Shown: positions 44,939 to 53,275 of the stretch, one piece after another
How positions within the stretch are numbered: position 1 is the first letter of the stretch
Layout: each line of letters starts with the position of its first letter
Notes under the pieces: model-generated
Databases searched by the model: none
Told to the model about the DNA's origin: nothing
The model's input: the letters and a program-made list of their open reading frames with translations, nothing else
Translations under genes and position numbers: made by a program
Assembly (NCBI RefSeq): GCF_963667405.1
Contig: NZ_OY763408.1
Location: forward strand, 705,757 to 769,756
Length of the DNA: 64,000 nucleotides
Reading direction: 5' to 3'
From: an uncultured Sphaerochaeta sp.
GTDB lineage: Bacteria > Spirochaetota > Spirochaetia > Sphaerochaetales > Sphaerochaetaceae

Positions 44939-46018
44939 TCAGATCTTCAGATCAGCTTCTGCATAGTATCCGCTGTCGATCAGCAACTCTTTGTAGTTGT
45001 CGAGGGTGGCGAATACGGGCTCACAGAGGTAGGAAGGAACAACACCGGTTCCATTGTCATAGGTGGTGGTGTCATTGACGTCGACCTTCTCACCCTTGAC
45101 GATGGAATTGACCATCTCCACAACCTTGCTGGCCAGGGTGCGGGTGTCCTTGAAGATGGACATGGCCTGCAGGCCCTGAAGCATGTTCTTGACAGCCGGC
45201 TTGTCGCAGTCCTGACCAGTGATGATCGGGAAGTTGTCCTTCGTGTAACCGGCGGCAACCAAGGCATTGGTGATGCCGTTGGCGACCGAGTCGTTGGAGG
45301 AGTAGACTGCATCGAGGCGATTGCCCTTCGGGCCGTAGCCATTGGCGGTAATCAGGTTTTCCATTCTCTTCTGGGCTTCTTCAGTTGACCAGTTGAGGGT
45401 TGCAACCTGGGCCTTGCTTGTCTGTCCGGAACGTACCACGAGCTTGCCGCTCTTGATGTACGGTTCGAGGATGGACATTGCGCCGCCGAAGAAGAAGTTG
45501 ATGTTGTTGTCGTCAGGGGACCCGGTGAACAGCTCGATATAATACGGGCCGGGGGTGCTGTCGAGTTTCAGGGCATCGCGGATGTAGGTTCCCTGGATGG
45601 TGCCAACCTTGAAGTTGTCGAAGGTTGCATAGTAGGTCACTGCATCACTGTTCATGATCAGGCGGTCATAGGCGATTACGGCGATGTCATTCTCTTTGGC
45701 CTGCTTCAGGACCTCAGTAAGAGCGGAACCGTCGATGGAGGCGATGACCAGGACCTTGCATCCGGTGGTGATCATGTTCTCAAGCTGAGCAACCTGGGTC
45801 GGGATATCGTTGTCCCCTGCATACTGCAGGTCAACGCGGTATCCAGCGGCTTCCAGCTGGCTCTTCATGTTTGCTCCATCCTGATTCCAGCGCTGAAGGC
45901 TCTGGGTGGGCATCGAGACACCAATCTTGGCAACCGATGCGTCTTCCTTGGCACCTGCGGCGAAGAGCGTTGCTGACATGAGCAACACAATCATCAGTAC
46001 ACTTACACACTTTCTCAT
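44939..46018 (-). CDS. chvE: ChvE-type periplasmic sugar-binding protein
   Basis: 359-residue binding protein with an N-terminal signal (residues 1-21, ending LFAAG) and no lipobox cysteine at the cleavage site. MPTQSLQRWNQDG (about residue 36) and the C-terminal PVFATLDNYKELLIDSGYY match ChvE/multiple monosaccharide binding proteins, which bind xylose, glucose, galactose and related sugars. ATG 46018 follows AAGGAG. First gene of the operon chvE-mmsA-mmsB-lacI. Confidence 0.9.
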   Translation of the reverse strand: MRKCVSVLMIVLLMSATLFAAGAKEDASVAKIGVSMPTQSLQRWNQDGANMKSQLEAAGYRVDLQYAGDNDIPTQVAQLENMITTGCKVLVIASIDGSALTEVLKQAKENDIAVIAYDRLIMNSDAVTYYATFDNFKVGTIQGTYIRDALKLDSTPGPYYIELFTGSPDDNNINFFFGGAMSILEPYIKSGKLVVRSGQTSKAQVATLNWSTEEAQKRMENLITANGYGPKGNRLDAVYSSNDSVANGITNALVAAGYTKDNFPIITGQDCDKPAVKNMLQGLQAMSIFKDTRTLASKVVEMVNSIVKGEKVDVNDTTTYDNGTGVVPSYLCEPVFATLDNYKELLIDSGYYAEADLKI

Positions 46019-46129
46019 ATACATCTCCTTTTTCTCTGGATTTTCTCCAGTGATTTGCAACAAGAGGGTGGAGGGGTATACGTAAAACAGAAGCAGATTC
46101 AGTAGGTAGAAGTATCATGGTTCTGCGTA

Positions 46130-46180
46130 GTGCCCGGGCACATTCAACTATTATCATACATCTGTTTTTCAATTTGTAAA
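46130..46180 (-). promoter_or_regulatory. chvE operon promoter with palindromic operator
   Basis: Minus strand TTTACA (46180-46175), 16-nt spacer, TATGAT (46158-46153). The perfect palindrome GTGCCCGGGCAC (46130-46141) follows at about +6 to +17, a position suited to a LacI-type roadblock. The mRNA leader, over 100 nt, also has a CTGGA/TCCAG hairpin (46036-46050) shortly before the ribosome binding site. Confidence 0.6.
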
Positions 46181-46230
46181 GGTTTGTTCTACAGAAAGCA
46201 TACATGTTGACAAGCTTGTGCCGGGATGAT

Positions 46231-47592
46231 TCAAATGACGCGCTTATGCTTCCATTTGCCTCGGGAGAACCGCCACAGGAAGCAGATGCTCCTGCAGACC
46301 CAGTCGATGTACATGCCGTACCAGACCCCGATCGCCCCGAGACCCATGTTGACTGCAAGTATATAACTGAATCCCACGCGGAAGGTCCACATGCTGAACA
46401 TGGAGACAAGCATGACATACTTCACATCGCCGGCAGCCCTGAGAAAATTGGGAAGGGCAAAAGCCGTCGGCCAGAAAATGGCACTGAAAATCATGGCGGT
46501 GTGCAACAGCAGGACGGCGATGGAGGTGGCCTCTGCCGAGAGGTTGAAAATGGCAATGATCTGGGAGGAGAAGAGATAGATGAGAATGGCGATGCACGCC
46601 ATCGCAAGGTATGCTGCCATCAGCAGCTTCTTGGCATAGAAAACCGCTTGCTCGGGCTTCTTGGCGCCCATGGCTTGGCCAACGACCGTGATGGAAGCCA
46701 GTCCTATCGCACCTCCGGGGATATTGACGAAGCCGGTCACCGAGGTGGCGATGGCACTGGCGGCCAGACTTGCCGTACCGAAGACCGAGATGAAGCCCTG
46801 GACCAGGAGCTTGCCGATCTGAAAGACGCTTCCCTCAATGCCATTGGGAATGCCGATGCGCAGAATCCTTCTGATCATCTCCCATCTCCACTGCAAGTGA
46901 TGATAGTTGCGTACCGAAATCTGGTTCAGCGGATTGGCAAGCAGGATCATGATGATGATCGCTCCAATGATTCTGCTGAGCAGGGTGGCAAGACCTGCAC
47001 CCACCACCCCAAGCTTGAGGATGAAGATGAAGTAGGCGTTGCCGATGATGTTGATCAGGTTCATCACCACACTCACCCACAGGCTTATCTTGCTGTTGCC
47101 CATCGAGCGAAAGAGTGCTGCACATGCATTGTATGCTGCGAGGAAGGGGAGGGAGAGCAGGATATAGAGGAAGTACACCGAGCCGTTCTCGAGTACTGAC
47201 ACTTCGATTGAGCCGAAAATGAAACTGATGATGGATGACCTGAAGGGTACACATGCCACCAACATCAGGGTGGAAACCCCCAGCGAGAGCGTCAGCAGCT
47301 GCTTGGCGGCACTGTTTGCCAGGGCATAGTCCTTGTTCCCGAGGTATTGGCTGGAAACCACCGCACCTCCGGTGGCAAAAGCGGCGAAGAGCGTGACGAT
47401 GAGGATGGTGATGGAATCAACCAGGCTGATGGCACTGACTGCTTCCTCACCGACGGAAGCGACCATGATGGTATCAGCCATCCCGATGGTGACTGCCAGC
47501 AACTGTTCGATCATGAGCGGAATGATTAGGGTAATAAGAAAACGGCGGGAGAACATGGGTTCAAACGCCGTTTTTGCTGACTTGGTATTCAC
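46231..47592 (-). CDS. MATE-family efflux transporter (second copy)
   Basis: 453-residue MATE protein with 12 helices. Residues 17-60 carry the first-repeat signature IPLMIEQLLAVTIGMADTIMVASVG and the later half repeats it. GTG start at 47592 with GAGG 8 nt upstream. It follows the TrpX-type ABC operon by 60 nt and may be its last gene. It differs clearly from the MATE protein at 25777. Substrate unknown. Confidence 0.88.
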   Translation of the reverse strand: MNTKSAKTAFEPMFSRRFLITLIIPLMIEQLLAVTIGMADTIMVASVGEEAVSAISLVDSITILIVTLFAAFATGGAVVSSQYLGNKDYALANSAAKQLLTLSLGVSTLMLVACVPFRSSIISFIFGSIEVSVLENGSVYFLYILLSLPFLAAYNACAALFRSMGNSKISLWVSVVMNLINIIGNAYFIFILKLGVVGAGLATLLSRIIGAIIIMILLANPLNQISVRNYHHLQWRWEMIRRILRIGIPNGIEGSVFQIGKLLVQGFISVFGTASLAASAIATSVTGFVNIPGGAIGLASITVVGQAMGAKKPEQAVFYAKKLLMAAYLAMACIAILIYLFSSQIIAIFNLSAEATSIAVLLLHTAMIFSAIFWPTAFALPNFLRAAGDVKYVMLVSMFSMWTFRVGFSYILAVNMGLGAIGVWYGMYIDWVCRSICFLWRFSRGKWKHKRVI

Positions 47593-47652
47593 AAATTGGA
47601 CCTCAAATCCATCCTATGCGGAAACCGGGATGGTGGCAAGACACATTGTGCC

Positions 47653-48444
47653 TTATGCCTTGGTAAGCAGACCCTCATCGTTGTCGAACGTCTTGTTTCT
47701 CAGGTTCTTGAACAAGCGCACCAGCTCCTCAACGGTGAGGTTGGATTTCTCCTCTCCTGCAACATCGAGGATGATGGTGCCTTCATCCATCATGATCAGG
47801 CGATTGCCGAAGTCGATGGCGAACTGCATGTTGTGGGTAACCATCAGGGCGGTGAGAGAATACTCCCTGATGTAGCGTTCGGTAAGATCCATCACAATCT
47901 GTGCGTTCCGTGGATCAAGGGCGGCTGTATGCTCATCGAGCAGGAGCATCTTCGGCCGGGACATGACGGTCATCAGCAGGGTGAGTGCTTGCCTCTGTCC
48001 TCCGCTCAAGAGTCCTACGTTGTCTTTCAGCCTGTCTTGCAAGCCGATGTTTTCCAGCATTGTCTTGAAGAGTTCGCGCTTCTCGTTGTTCAAACTGATC
48101 CTGAGGCCTTTCATACCCTTGGTCTCAGCTGTGATCATATTGTCCTCGATGGACATGTTGGCCGCTGTTCCCTTGGTGGGATCCTGGAAGATACGTCCGA
48201 TGGTCATGGCCCGCTTGTACTCGGGGCTGGCCGTGACATCGGTTCCGTCAAACACGATCTTCCCGTTGGTAACGGGGTACGTTCCGCTGATCAGGTTGAA
48301 CAGGGTGGATTTCCCCGAACCGTTTGAGCCGACGACGCAGATGACGTCGCCCTTGTTGACATGGAGATTCACATTGTCCAGGGCCATCTTCTCGTTGACG
48401 GTTCCCGGGTAGAAAACTTTGGTGATGTTCTGTAGGTCAAGCAT
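47653..48444 (-). CDS. ABC transporter ATP-binding protein (TrpX-system type)
   Basis: 263-residue ATPase with Walker A GSNGSGKST (about residue 39), signature LSGGQRQALTL and Walker B MLLLDEHTAALD, where His replaces the usual Pro. It belongs to the COG1101 group that accompanies PF04392 binding proteins. Start ATG 48444 follows AAGGAGGAA and overlaps the permease gene by 8 nt. Confidence 0.9.
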   Translation of the reverse strand: MLDLQNITKVFYPGTVNEKMALDNVNLHVNKGDVICVVGSNGSGKSTLFNLISGTYPVTNGKIVFDGTDVTASPEYKRAMTIGRIFQDPTKGTAANMSIEDNMITAETKGMKGLRISLNNEKRELFKTMLENIGLQDRLKDNVGLLSGGQRQALTLLMTVMSRPKMLLLDEHTAALDPRNAQIVMDLTERYIREYSLTALMVTHNMQFAIDFGNRLIMMDEGTIILDVAGEEKSNLTVEELVRLFKNLRNKTFDNDEGLLTKA

Positions 48445-49384
48445 GTTCTTCCTCCTTGCCGGTGTGCTTTGCCTGTGAGCGGGCGATGGCTTTTTTCTTT
48501 GCCCCGGCAGAGGAAGCAGCACTGCGGGTTTGTGCAATGAACAGGCTTGCAATGACCAGGATACCGGTCAGCAGCTTGAAATCGTTGGGAGTGATGTTCA
48601 CAAGATATCCATACTTTCTTCCAAAGAACATCAGCGCCTTGTAGATGATTGCTCCCAGGATTGCCCTGAGGGTGAGCAGGCTGATGCGGTTTGTGGAGAA
48701 GAGGAACTCACCGATCATGATGGCTGCCAGGCCCTGGACCACCATGCCCTGTCCGAGGTTTGCATCGGCAAACCCCTGGTATTGGGCCAGGAGTCCTCCG
48801 CTGAGGGCAATCAGCCCGTTGGAAAGACCGATGCCCATCAGCTTGAGGATATCGGGATTGATGCCTTGGCTGATGACCATCTGCTCGTTGCCGCCCATGG
48901 CCCCCATGCTGACGCCAAGGTCGGTACGGAAGAAGATGTCAATGAGAACCTTCACAAAGAGGACAACCAACAGGGTGCCGACCAATGATGCCCATTCACT
49001 GGGGAGGAAGGAGAGAGACTGGGGAAGCTTTGAGTACAGTGTTTCAACCCTGAGAAGGGGTACGTTTGCCTTGTTGCCCAGAATGCGGAGGTTGATGGAA
49101 TAGAGCATCGTCATCGTCAGGATACCTGCCAGCAGCCCTGGGATCTTGAGTTTGTTGTGGATGGCTGCGGTAACCATTCCTGCCAGCACCCCAGAAAAGA
49201 ACGCAAGCAGCAATGCTACGAAAATGGGGAACCCCCCGACAATGGCCATTGTGGCAACCGCAGCTCCGGTGGCAACCGAACCGTCACAGGTGAGGTCGGC
49301 AAAATCCAGGATGCGGTACGAGATCAGAATCCCTATGACCATGAGCGAAAAGACCAGGCCATCGACAAAAATTCCTTCAATCAT
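48437..49384 (-). CDS. ABC transporter permease (TrpX-system type, COG4120)
   Basis: 315-residue membrane permease with eight or nine helices, a single-gene homodimeric type. The motif YRILDFADLTCDGSVATGAAVA (about residues 23-44) is characteristic of this group. The C-terminus is basic and soluble. It is separated from the upstream binding-protein gene by a strong hairpin with a T tail. Confidence 0.88.
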   Translation of the reverse strand: MIEGIFVDGLVFSLMVIGILISYRILDFADLTCDGSVATGAAVATMAIVGGFPIFVALLLAFFSGVLAGMVTAAIHNKLKIPGLLAGILTMTMLYSINLRILGNKANVPLLRVETLYSKLPQSLSFLPSEWASLVGTLLVVLFVKVLIDIFFRTDLGVSMGAMGGNEQMVISQGINPDILKLMGIGLSNGLIALSGGLLAQYQGFADANLGQGMVVQGLAAIMIGEFLFSTNRISLLTLRAILGAIIYKALMFFGRKYGYLVNITPNDFKLLTGILVIASLFIAQTRSAASSAGAKKKAIARSQAKHTGKEEEHA

Positions 49385-49408
49385 GTAAAACCCCTTACAC
49401 AAGAAAAA

Positions 49409-49434
49409 CCGCCGGCCTTCTGCAAGTCCGGCGG
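49409..49434 (-). terminator. Internal terminator between binding protein and permease genes
   Basis: CCGCCGG (49409-49415) and CCGGCGG (49428-49434) form a perfect 7-bp stem, followed on the minus strand by TTTTT. It lies inside the operon, so it probably lets most transcripts end after the binding-protein gene. Confidence 0.8.
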
Positions 49435-49453
49435 AAAAAATCCAAGATAAACC

Positions 49454-50452
49454 TTAGTTGGAGATCTTCTTGCCGTCCTTGATCAGCACGGCTGCCGCAT
49501 CCTGCAGTGACTGCGGGATAGTATAGCCAAGCTTGGCGGCTGTATCAAGATTGAACCACAGTTCAAACTTGGTGGGATCGGTGATATGCACGGTACCGAT
49601 CGATCCGGCGTTCTCTCCCTTGAGGATCCTTTCGATGACCTTGCCGGTCTCAATGCCGATGCTGTAGTAGTCGAAGCCCCAAGCGATCATGGCATTCAGG
49701 CCTTCAACCCCACTGGGGTCGGCACTGAAGAGTACCTTGCCGGCTTTTGTGGTCACATCATCAACGGAAGCGAGTGCGCTGATGACTGCATTGTCAGTGG
49801 CAATATAGATGGCATCCACACGGTCGATGATTGTCTGGGCAGCCATCTTGACTTCGCTGGAATTGCTGATTGCAGAAGAGACGAATTCAACGCCGTACTT
49901 TGCACAGGCAGCCTTGGCCAGCTCCATGAGCACCACGGCGTTTGCTTCGCCCGATGCATAGATGTTGCCGATGCGCTTGGCTCCGGTGATGTCAATCAGA
50001 AGCTTGATCTGCTCTTCGACAGGGTTCATGTCGGAAACACCCGCGATGTTGGCAGCGACCAAGCCGGCTTCGGCAGGATCGGTGACGGCACTGAAGACAA
50101 CCGACGTGGAAGAAGAGACCGGGAAAACCTGGGCAAGAGCTTGGGCCGAGGGGGTGGCAATGCCGACTGCAACGCTGACCTTGTCGCTCTTGAACTTCTG
50201 GGCGATGGAAGAAGCGGTGGAGATATCCCCGTTTGCATTCTGCAGATCATAGGAGACGGAGAGTCCGGTTGTGGCCAGATGATCCATCAAGCCTTGTTCC
50301 GCTGCATCAAGGGCAGGGTGAGCAAGCAGTTTGGATACGCCTACCGTATAGGTTCCTTTTGTGCTCTCGACTTGTCCGGCCCCAAAGGCGGGAAGTGCGA
50401 TAAGCAAGGCAATCAAGAGTACGAGCAAGGCAGAGCGATGTGTAGTTTTCAT
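49454..50452 (-). CDS. ABC transporter substrate-binding protein (PF04392), copy 1
   Basis: 332-residue exported binding protein: signal sequence residues 1-24 (ending PAFGAG), then the ABC_sub_bind fold with GVSKLLAHPALDAAEQG (about 37-53), VGIATPSAQALAQ and WGFDYYSIGIETGKV. Relatives such as TrpX bind aromatic amino acids; the ligand here is not known. GGAGGAA precedes ATG 50452. It has its own promoter and sits upstream of the permease and ATPase. Confidence 0.88.
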   Translation of the reverse strand: MKTTHRSALLVLLIALLIALPAFGAGQVESTKGTYTVGVSKLLAHPALDAAEQGLMDHLATTGLSVSYDLQNANGDISTASSIAQKFKSDKVSVAVGIATPSAQALAQVFPVSSSTSVVFSAVTDPAEAGLVAANIAGVSDMNPVEEQIKLLIDITGAKRIGNIYASGEANAVVLMELAKAACAKYGVEFVSSAISNSSEVKMAAQTIIDRVDAIYIATDNAVISALASVDDVTTKAGKVLFSADPSGVEGLNAMIAWGFDYYSIGIETGKVIERILKGENAGSIGTVHITDPTKFELWFNLDTAAKLGYTIPQSLQDAAAVLIKDGKKISN

Positions 50453-50492
50453 CAGAGTTCCTCCAAAACGGGTGATTCCTTTCGTTTGCAAA

Positions 50493-50521
50493 ACTATAGC
50501 CCGCTTTCATTCTTTTGTAAA
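50493..50521 (-). promoter_or_regulatory. Promoter of binding protein copy 1 and its transporter operon
   Basis: Minus strand TTTACA (50521-50516), 17-nt spacer, TATAGT (50498-50493). Leader about 35 nt to ATG 50452. Confidence 0.7.
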
Positions 50522-50582
50522 TCCGTTTATGCAATTAGATGAATATTAATTCATAGAATATGCAGAGTTTGATGAATGTATG

Positions 50583-50619
50583 AAAAAGATGAGCCTGCCC
50601 CGGGTCAGGAGGCAGGCTC
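50583..50619 (-). terminator. Terminator after binding protein copy 2
   Basis: GAGCCTGCC (50591-50599) and GGCAGGCTC (50611-50619) form a perfect 9-bp stem; on the minus strand a T run (complement of 50583-50587) follows. It isolates copy 2 as a single-gene unit. Confidence 0.82.
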
Positions 50620-50654
50620 AAACAAGGAGTATTGTTCAGGCGTTTCAATCCAGC

Positions 50655-51671
50655 CTACGGATGTACGATGGAAGAGAAGGGAACTTTCCGACCGTTCTGG
50701 ATCAGGACTTTTGCTGATTCCAACAAGTCGTTGGGAATGGTGATTCCCAGGTTTTTGGCCACATCCAGGTTGAACCAGAGTTCAAATTGGGAAGGATCCT
50801 CGAAGAAGACAGCCCCTATGTCCTTCGGCTTTTCCCCATTGAGGATGCGCTCGACGACTTTTCCTGTTTCTATGCCGACGGTGTAGTAATCGAAGCCCCA
50901 GCTCATCAGGAAGTCGATATTCCGGCTGCTGGTCGTATCGGTATTGAAGAGAGGGATGCCCGCTTTTGCACACACCTCGCTGACCGAGGGGATGGCACTG
51001 ACCACGGTGTTGTCTATGGCCACATACATGGCATCAATGCGGTCAATGATGGACTGGGCGGCCATTTTCACCTCTGCTGAGTTGCTCACCGCCGCTGCTA
51101 CGAAGGTTACATTGTTGTCTTCGCAGATTTTCCTGGCAAGTTCCATCTGTGCAACGCCATTTGCCTCACTGCTGGTATAGATCATGCCCAGTCGCTTGGG
51201 TTGCACGATCCTGAAGTAGGTCTCCAGCTGGAGGCGCAGGGGGTTGAGGTCCGAAATACCGGCAATATTGGTCTCTTCGGTCTTGTCGTAATTTGCCACC
51301 AGACCAGCGGCCAAGGGGTCGGTGATGGCCCCGAAGACCACCGGCTTGTCGGTTATGACCTGGGCCAAAGCCTGGGCAGGAGGGGTGGCAATGCCGATGA
51401 CAAGATCCTTCTTGTCGCTCTTGAATTTCTGTGCAATGGCTATGGCTGTGGATATTTCTGCATTGCAATTCTGCAGGTCATAGGTGATCTGATGGTCGGT
51501 GGTATTCAGATGGTCGATGATTCCCTGCTCGATTGCGTCGAGGGCCGGGTGGCTCATCATCTTGGAAATTCCGATTGCATACGGTTTTGCATCTGATTCT
51601 GCGGTGGGCTGTGCAACAAGGTTGCCAACCAAGGCAAGCAACAGGGCAAGGATGATGGTACTTCGTTTCAT
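50655..51671 (-). CDS. ABC transporter substrate-binding protein (PF04392), copy 2
   Basis: 338-residue paralogue of the downstream copy, with signal sequence (residues 1-20) and the same landmarks: GISKMMSHPALDAIEQG, VIGIATPPAQALAQV and WGFDYYTVGIETGKVVERIL. It has its own promoter and terminator and no permease of its own nearby. It probably delivers a second ligand to the shared permease, or is an expression-level duplicate. AGGAGAG precedes ATG 51671; the open frame upstream to 51818 crosses a terminator. Confidence 0.87.
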   Translation of the reverse strand: MKRSTIILALLLALVGNLVAQPTAESDAKPYAIGISKMMSHPALDAIEQGIIDHLNTTDHQITYDLQNCNAEISTAIAIAQKFKSDKKDLVIGIATPPAQALAQVITDKPVVFGAITDPLAAGLVANYDKTEETNIAGISDLNPLRLQLETYFRIVQPKRLGMIYTSSEANGVAQMELARKICEDNNVTFVAAAVSNSAEVKMAAQSIIDRIDAMYVAIDNTVVSAIPSVSEVCAKAGIPLFNTDTTSSRNIDFLMSWGFDYYTVGIETGKVVERILNGEKPKDIGAVFFEDPSQFELWFNLDVAKNLGITIPNDLLESAKVLIQNGRKVPFSSIVHP

Positions 51672-51696
51672 GGTCTCTCTCCTCTGTGATGATGTT

Positions 51697-51726
51697 ACTA
51701 TAAGCAGAAACGTTTGGGTTGTGCAA
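51697..51726 (-). promoter_or_regulatory. Promoter of binding protein copy 2
   Basis: Minus strand TTGCAC (51726-51721), 18-nt spacer, TATAGT (51702-51697). Confidence 0.65.
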
Positions 51727-51778
51727 GTATCTTTGCATAGAAACATCATGGTTTTTTCGGATTTTGACCTCGCATGGG

Positions 51779-51814
51779 AAAAAAAGCCTCCTGGATGGTA
51801 CCATCCAAGAGGCT
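51779..51814 (-). terminator. Terminator after the hyperacidic protein gene
   Basis: AGCCTC-TGGAT and ATCCA-GAGGCT (51785-51814) pair into a long stem with one internal mismatch around GGTACC. On the minus strand seven T follow (complement of 51779-51785). It ends transcription of the acidic gene before the copy 2 promoter. Confidence 0.82.
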
Positions 51815-51837
51815 GCAAAAGCTCAGGAAATCAAGGT

Positions 51838-52116
51838 TCAGAGCGTGTCTTCATCTTCCAGATCGTCGAATTCGTCATCCTCGTCGAAAAATACATCCTC
51901 AAAGGATTCGTCACCTTCGACCATGAACCCATCGTCAAGCAGTTCATCATCGTCTTCCTCATCCTCAAGGATTTCGTCATCATCATCACCGAAGTCAATT
52001 ACCTCCGGTGCGTCGTACAGATCAGCAAGATAGGCATCTTCCTCATCCTCAAGCCTGCTGAAATAACGATCTTCCTCATCATCGAGCTCATCTTCCTCAT
52101 CACGGTATTTCGCCAT
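51838..52116 (-). CDS. Hyperacidic 92-aa protein of unknown function
   Basis: 92 residues, of which 50 are Asp or Glu (54%) and only four are Lys/Arg. Runs such as GDDDDEILEDEEDDDELLDD alternate with aromatic and leucine residues; no signal peptide, cysteine or recognised domain. The start ATG 52116 has AAGGAG 7 nt upstream; it has its own TTGACA-17-TACTGT promoter and a strong terminator, so it is a deliberate single-gene unit. Possible roles include nucleic-acid mimicry, RNA-polymerase delta-like tail function, or binding a basic partner. All are speculation from composition. Confidence 0.8.
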   Translation of the reverse strand: MAKYRDEEDELDDEEDRYFSRLEDEEDAYLADLYDAPEVIDFGDDDDEILEDEEDDDELLDDGFMVEGDESFEDVFFDEDDEFDDLEDEDTL

Positions 52117-52159
52117 GCCGTACTCCTTGCCTCCAAAAATAAGTGTCCCACTACCTACA

Positions 52160-52188
52160 ACAGTAAGTGAAGGTAGTGCGGTTGTCAA
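52160..52188 (-). promoter_or_regulatory. Promoter of the hyperacidic protein gene
   Basis: Minus strand TTGACA (52188-52183), 17-nt spacer, TACTGT (52165-52160). The same -10 hexamer is used at rlmI (20326), the MFS gene (28375) and the HD gene (60045). Confidence 0.7.
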
Positions 52189-52211
52189 TGCGTTGCGTCA
52201 GGCAGGTTCTC

Positions 52212-52240
52212 TGGACAGGTCCAGATGGTGTTGGTATGAT
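52212..52240 (+). promoter_or_regulatory. Leaderless promoter of the pdxA-like gene
   Basis: TGGACA (52212-52217), 17-nt spacer, TATGAT (52235-52240), then 6 nt to ATG 52247. The predicted +1 is the start codon. Confidence 0.65.
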
Positions 52241-52246
52241 GCGGTT

Positions 52247-53275
52247 ATGAAGAAAACTGTTCTCTATCTGGCCGTCCCCTTTGGGGATCCTGCAGGAATC
52301 GGACCTGAAATCATACTCAAAGCCCTGCGCCGTGCAGCGCTTGATGAACAGGTCGGCGTAGTGGTGATCGGGGACAAACCGGTCTTTTCCAAGGTGGCGT
52401 CCGACCTCGGTCTCGCAGCCGATTTCGATTCGGTGGTCAGCGATGATTCGGGCCTTGAGCGGGCACTTGCAGCAAACAGCCGACGCATCCTCTATACGCA
52501 GAATGTGGTGGACATGAACCATTTTTCCTATGGGACCATCAGCGCAATGTGCGGGAGGGCCGCCTACCTCTCGGCAGAGACTGCTGTCCGTCTGGTTGGG
52601 CAAGGGTATGCCGATGCAATTGTCACCCCTCCCTTGCACAAGGAGGCACTCAAGGCAGCAAGAATCGAACACATCGGGTATACGGAAATCCTCTCTGCAC
52701 TGAGCGGTTCAGCTTCGGCTGTGACGATGTTCGACACCCTTGGTCTGAAGATTTTCTTCCATAGCCGTCACCTCTCATTGCGCAAGGCTTGTGATGCCGT
52801 GACGAAGGAGAGCCTGCTGAATACGATCGAGACATGTGACGCCATCACCAAGAACCATGCAGCCTTTGACCAAAGCCTCAGTTTGGCAGTAGCGGGGTTG
52901 AACCCCCACTGCGGCGAGCACGGCTTGTTCGGGGATGAGGAACTTACCAGCGTGGAGCCGGCCATTGCAGAAGCTCGGGCACGTGGTATTGACGTGGTAG
53001 GGCCCATCGGGGCAGACTCGGTCTTCTACCAGACACGGATGGGCAAGTATCGTGCAGTCATCTCCTTGTATCATGACCAGGGGCACATCGCTGCAAAGAC
53101 ACTGGACTTCCATCAGACCATCTCCATCACTTGGAACCTCCCGTTCCTGAGAACCAGTGTCGATCATGGCACCGCGTTCGATATTGCAGGAAAAGGCCTT
53201 GCCGATGAGACAGGTATGGTGAGGGCATTGGAAACGGCCGCCTCGTATGAGCTGGCAAAAAGGGGTGCTGAATGA
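52247..53275 (+). CDS. pdxA: 4-hydroxythreonine-4-phosphate dehydrogenase family protein (PdxA/PdxA2)
   Basis: 342-residue NAD- and metal-dependent dehydrogenase. Signature segments are PFGDPAGIGPEIILKAL (residues 10-26), TPPLHKEAL (about 157), LYHDQGHIAAKTLDF (about 281) and SVDHGTAFDIAGKG (about 303), giving the metal-binding histidines and aspartate. It may act in pyridoxal phosphate synthesis or, as PdxA2, on threonate/erythronate phosphates; sequence alone does not decide and no other pdx gene is nearby. No ribosome binding site precedes ATG 52247. Its TGA overlaps the ATG of the lipoprotein gene. Confidence 0.88.
   Translation: MKKTVLYLAVPFGDPAGIGPEIILKALRRAALDEQVGVVVIGDKPVFSKVASDLGLAADFDSVVSDDSGLERALAANSRRILYTQNVVDMNHFSYGTISAMCGRAAYLSAETAVRLVGQGYADAIVTPPLHKEALKAARIEHIGYTEILSALSGSASAVTMFDTLGLKIFFHSRHLSLRKACDAVTKESLLNTIETCDAITKNHAAFDQSLSLAVAGLNPHCGEHGLFGDEELTSVEPAIAEARARGIDVVGPIGADSVFYQTRMGKYRAVISLYHDQGHIAAKTLDFHQTISITWNLPFLRTSVDHGTAFDIAGKGLADETGMVRALETAASYELAKRGAE

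Noticed and set aside
46231..47592. MATE gene as a duplicate of the one at 25777
   Set aside because: The two proteins share the fold but differ throughout; they are distinct subgroups, not a recent duplication.
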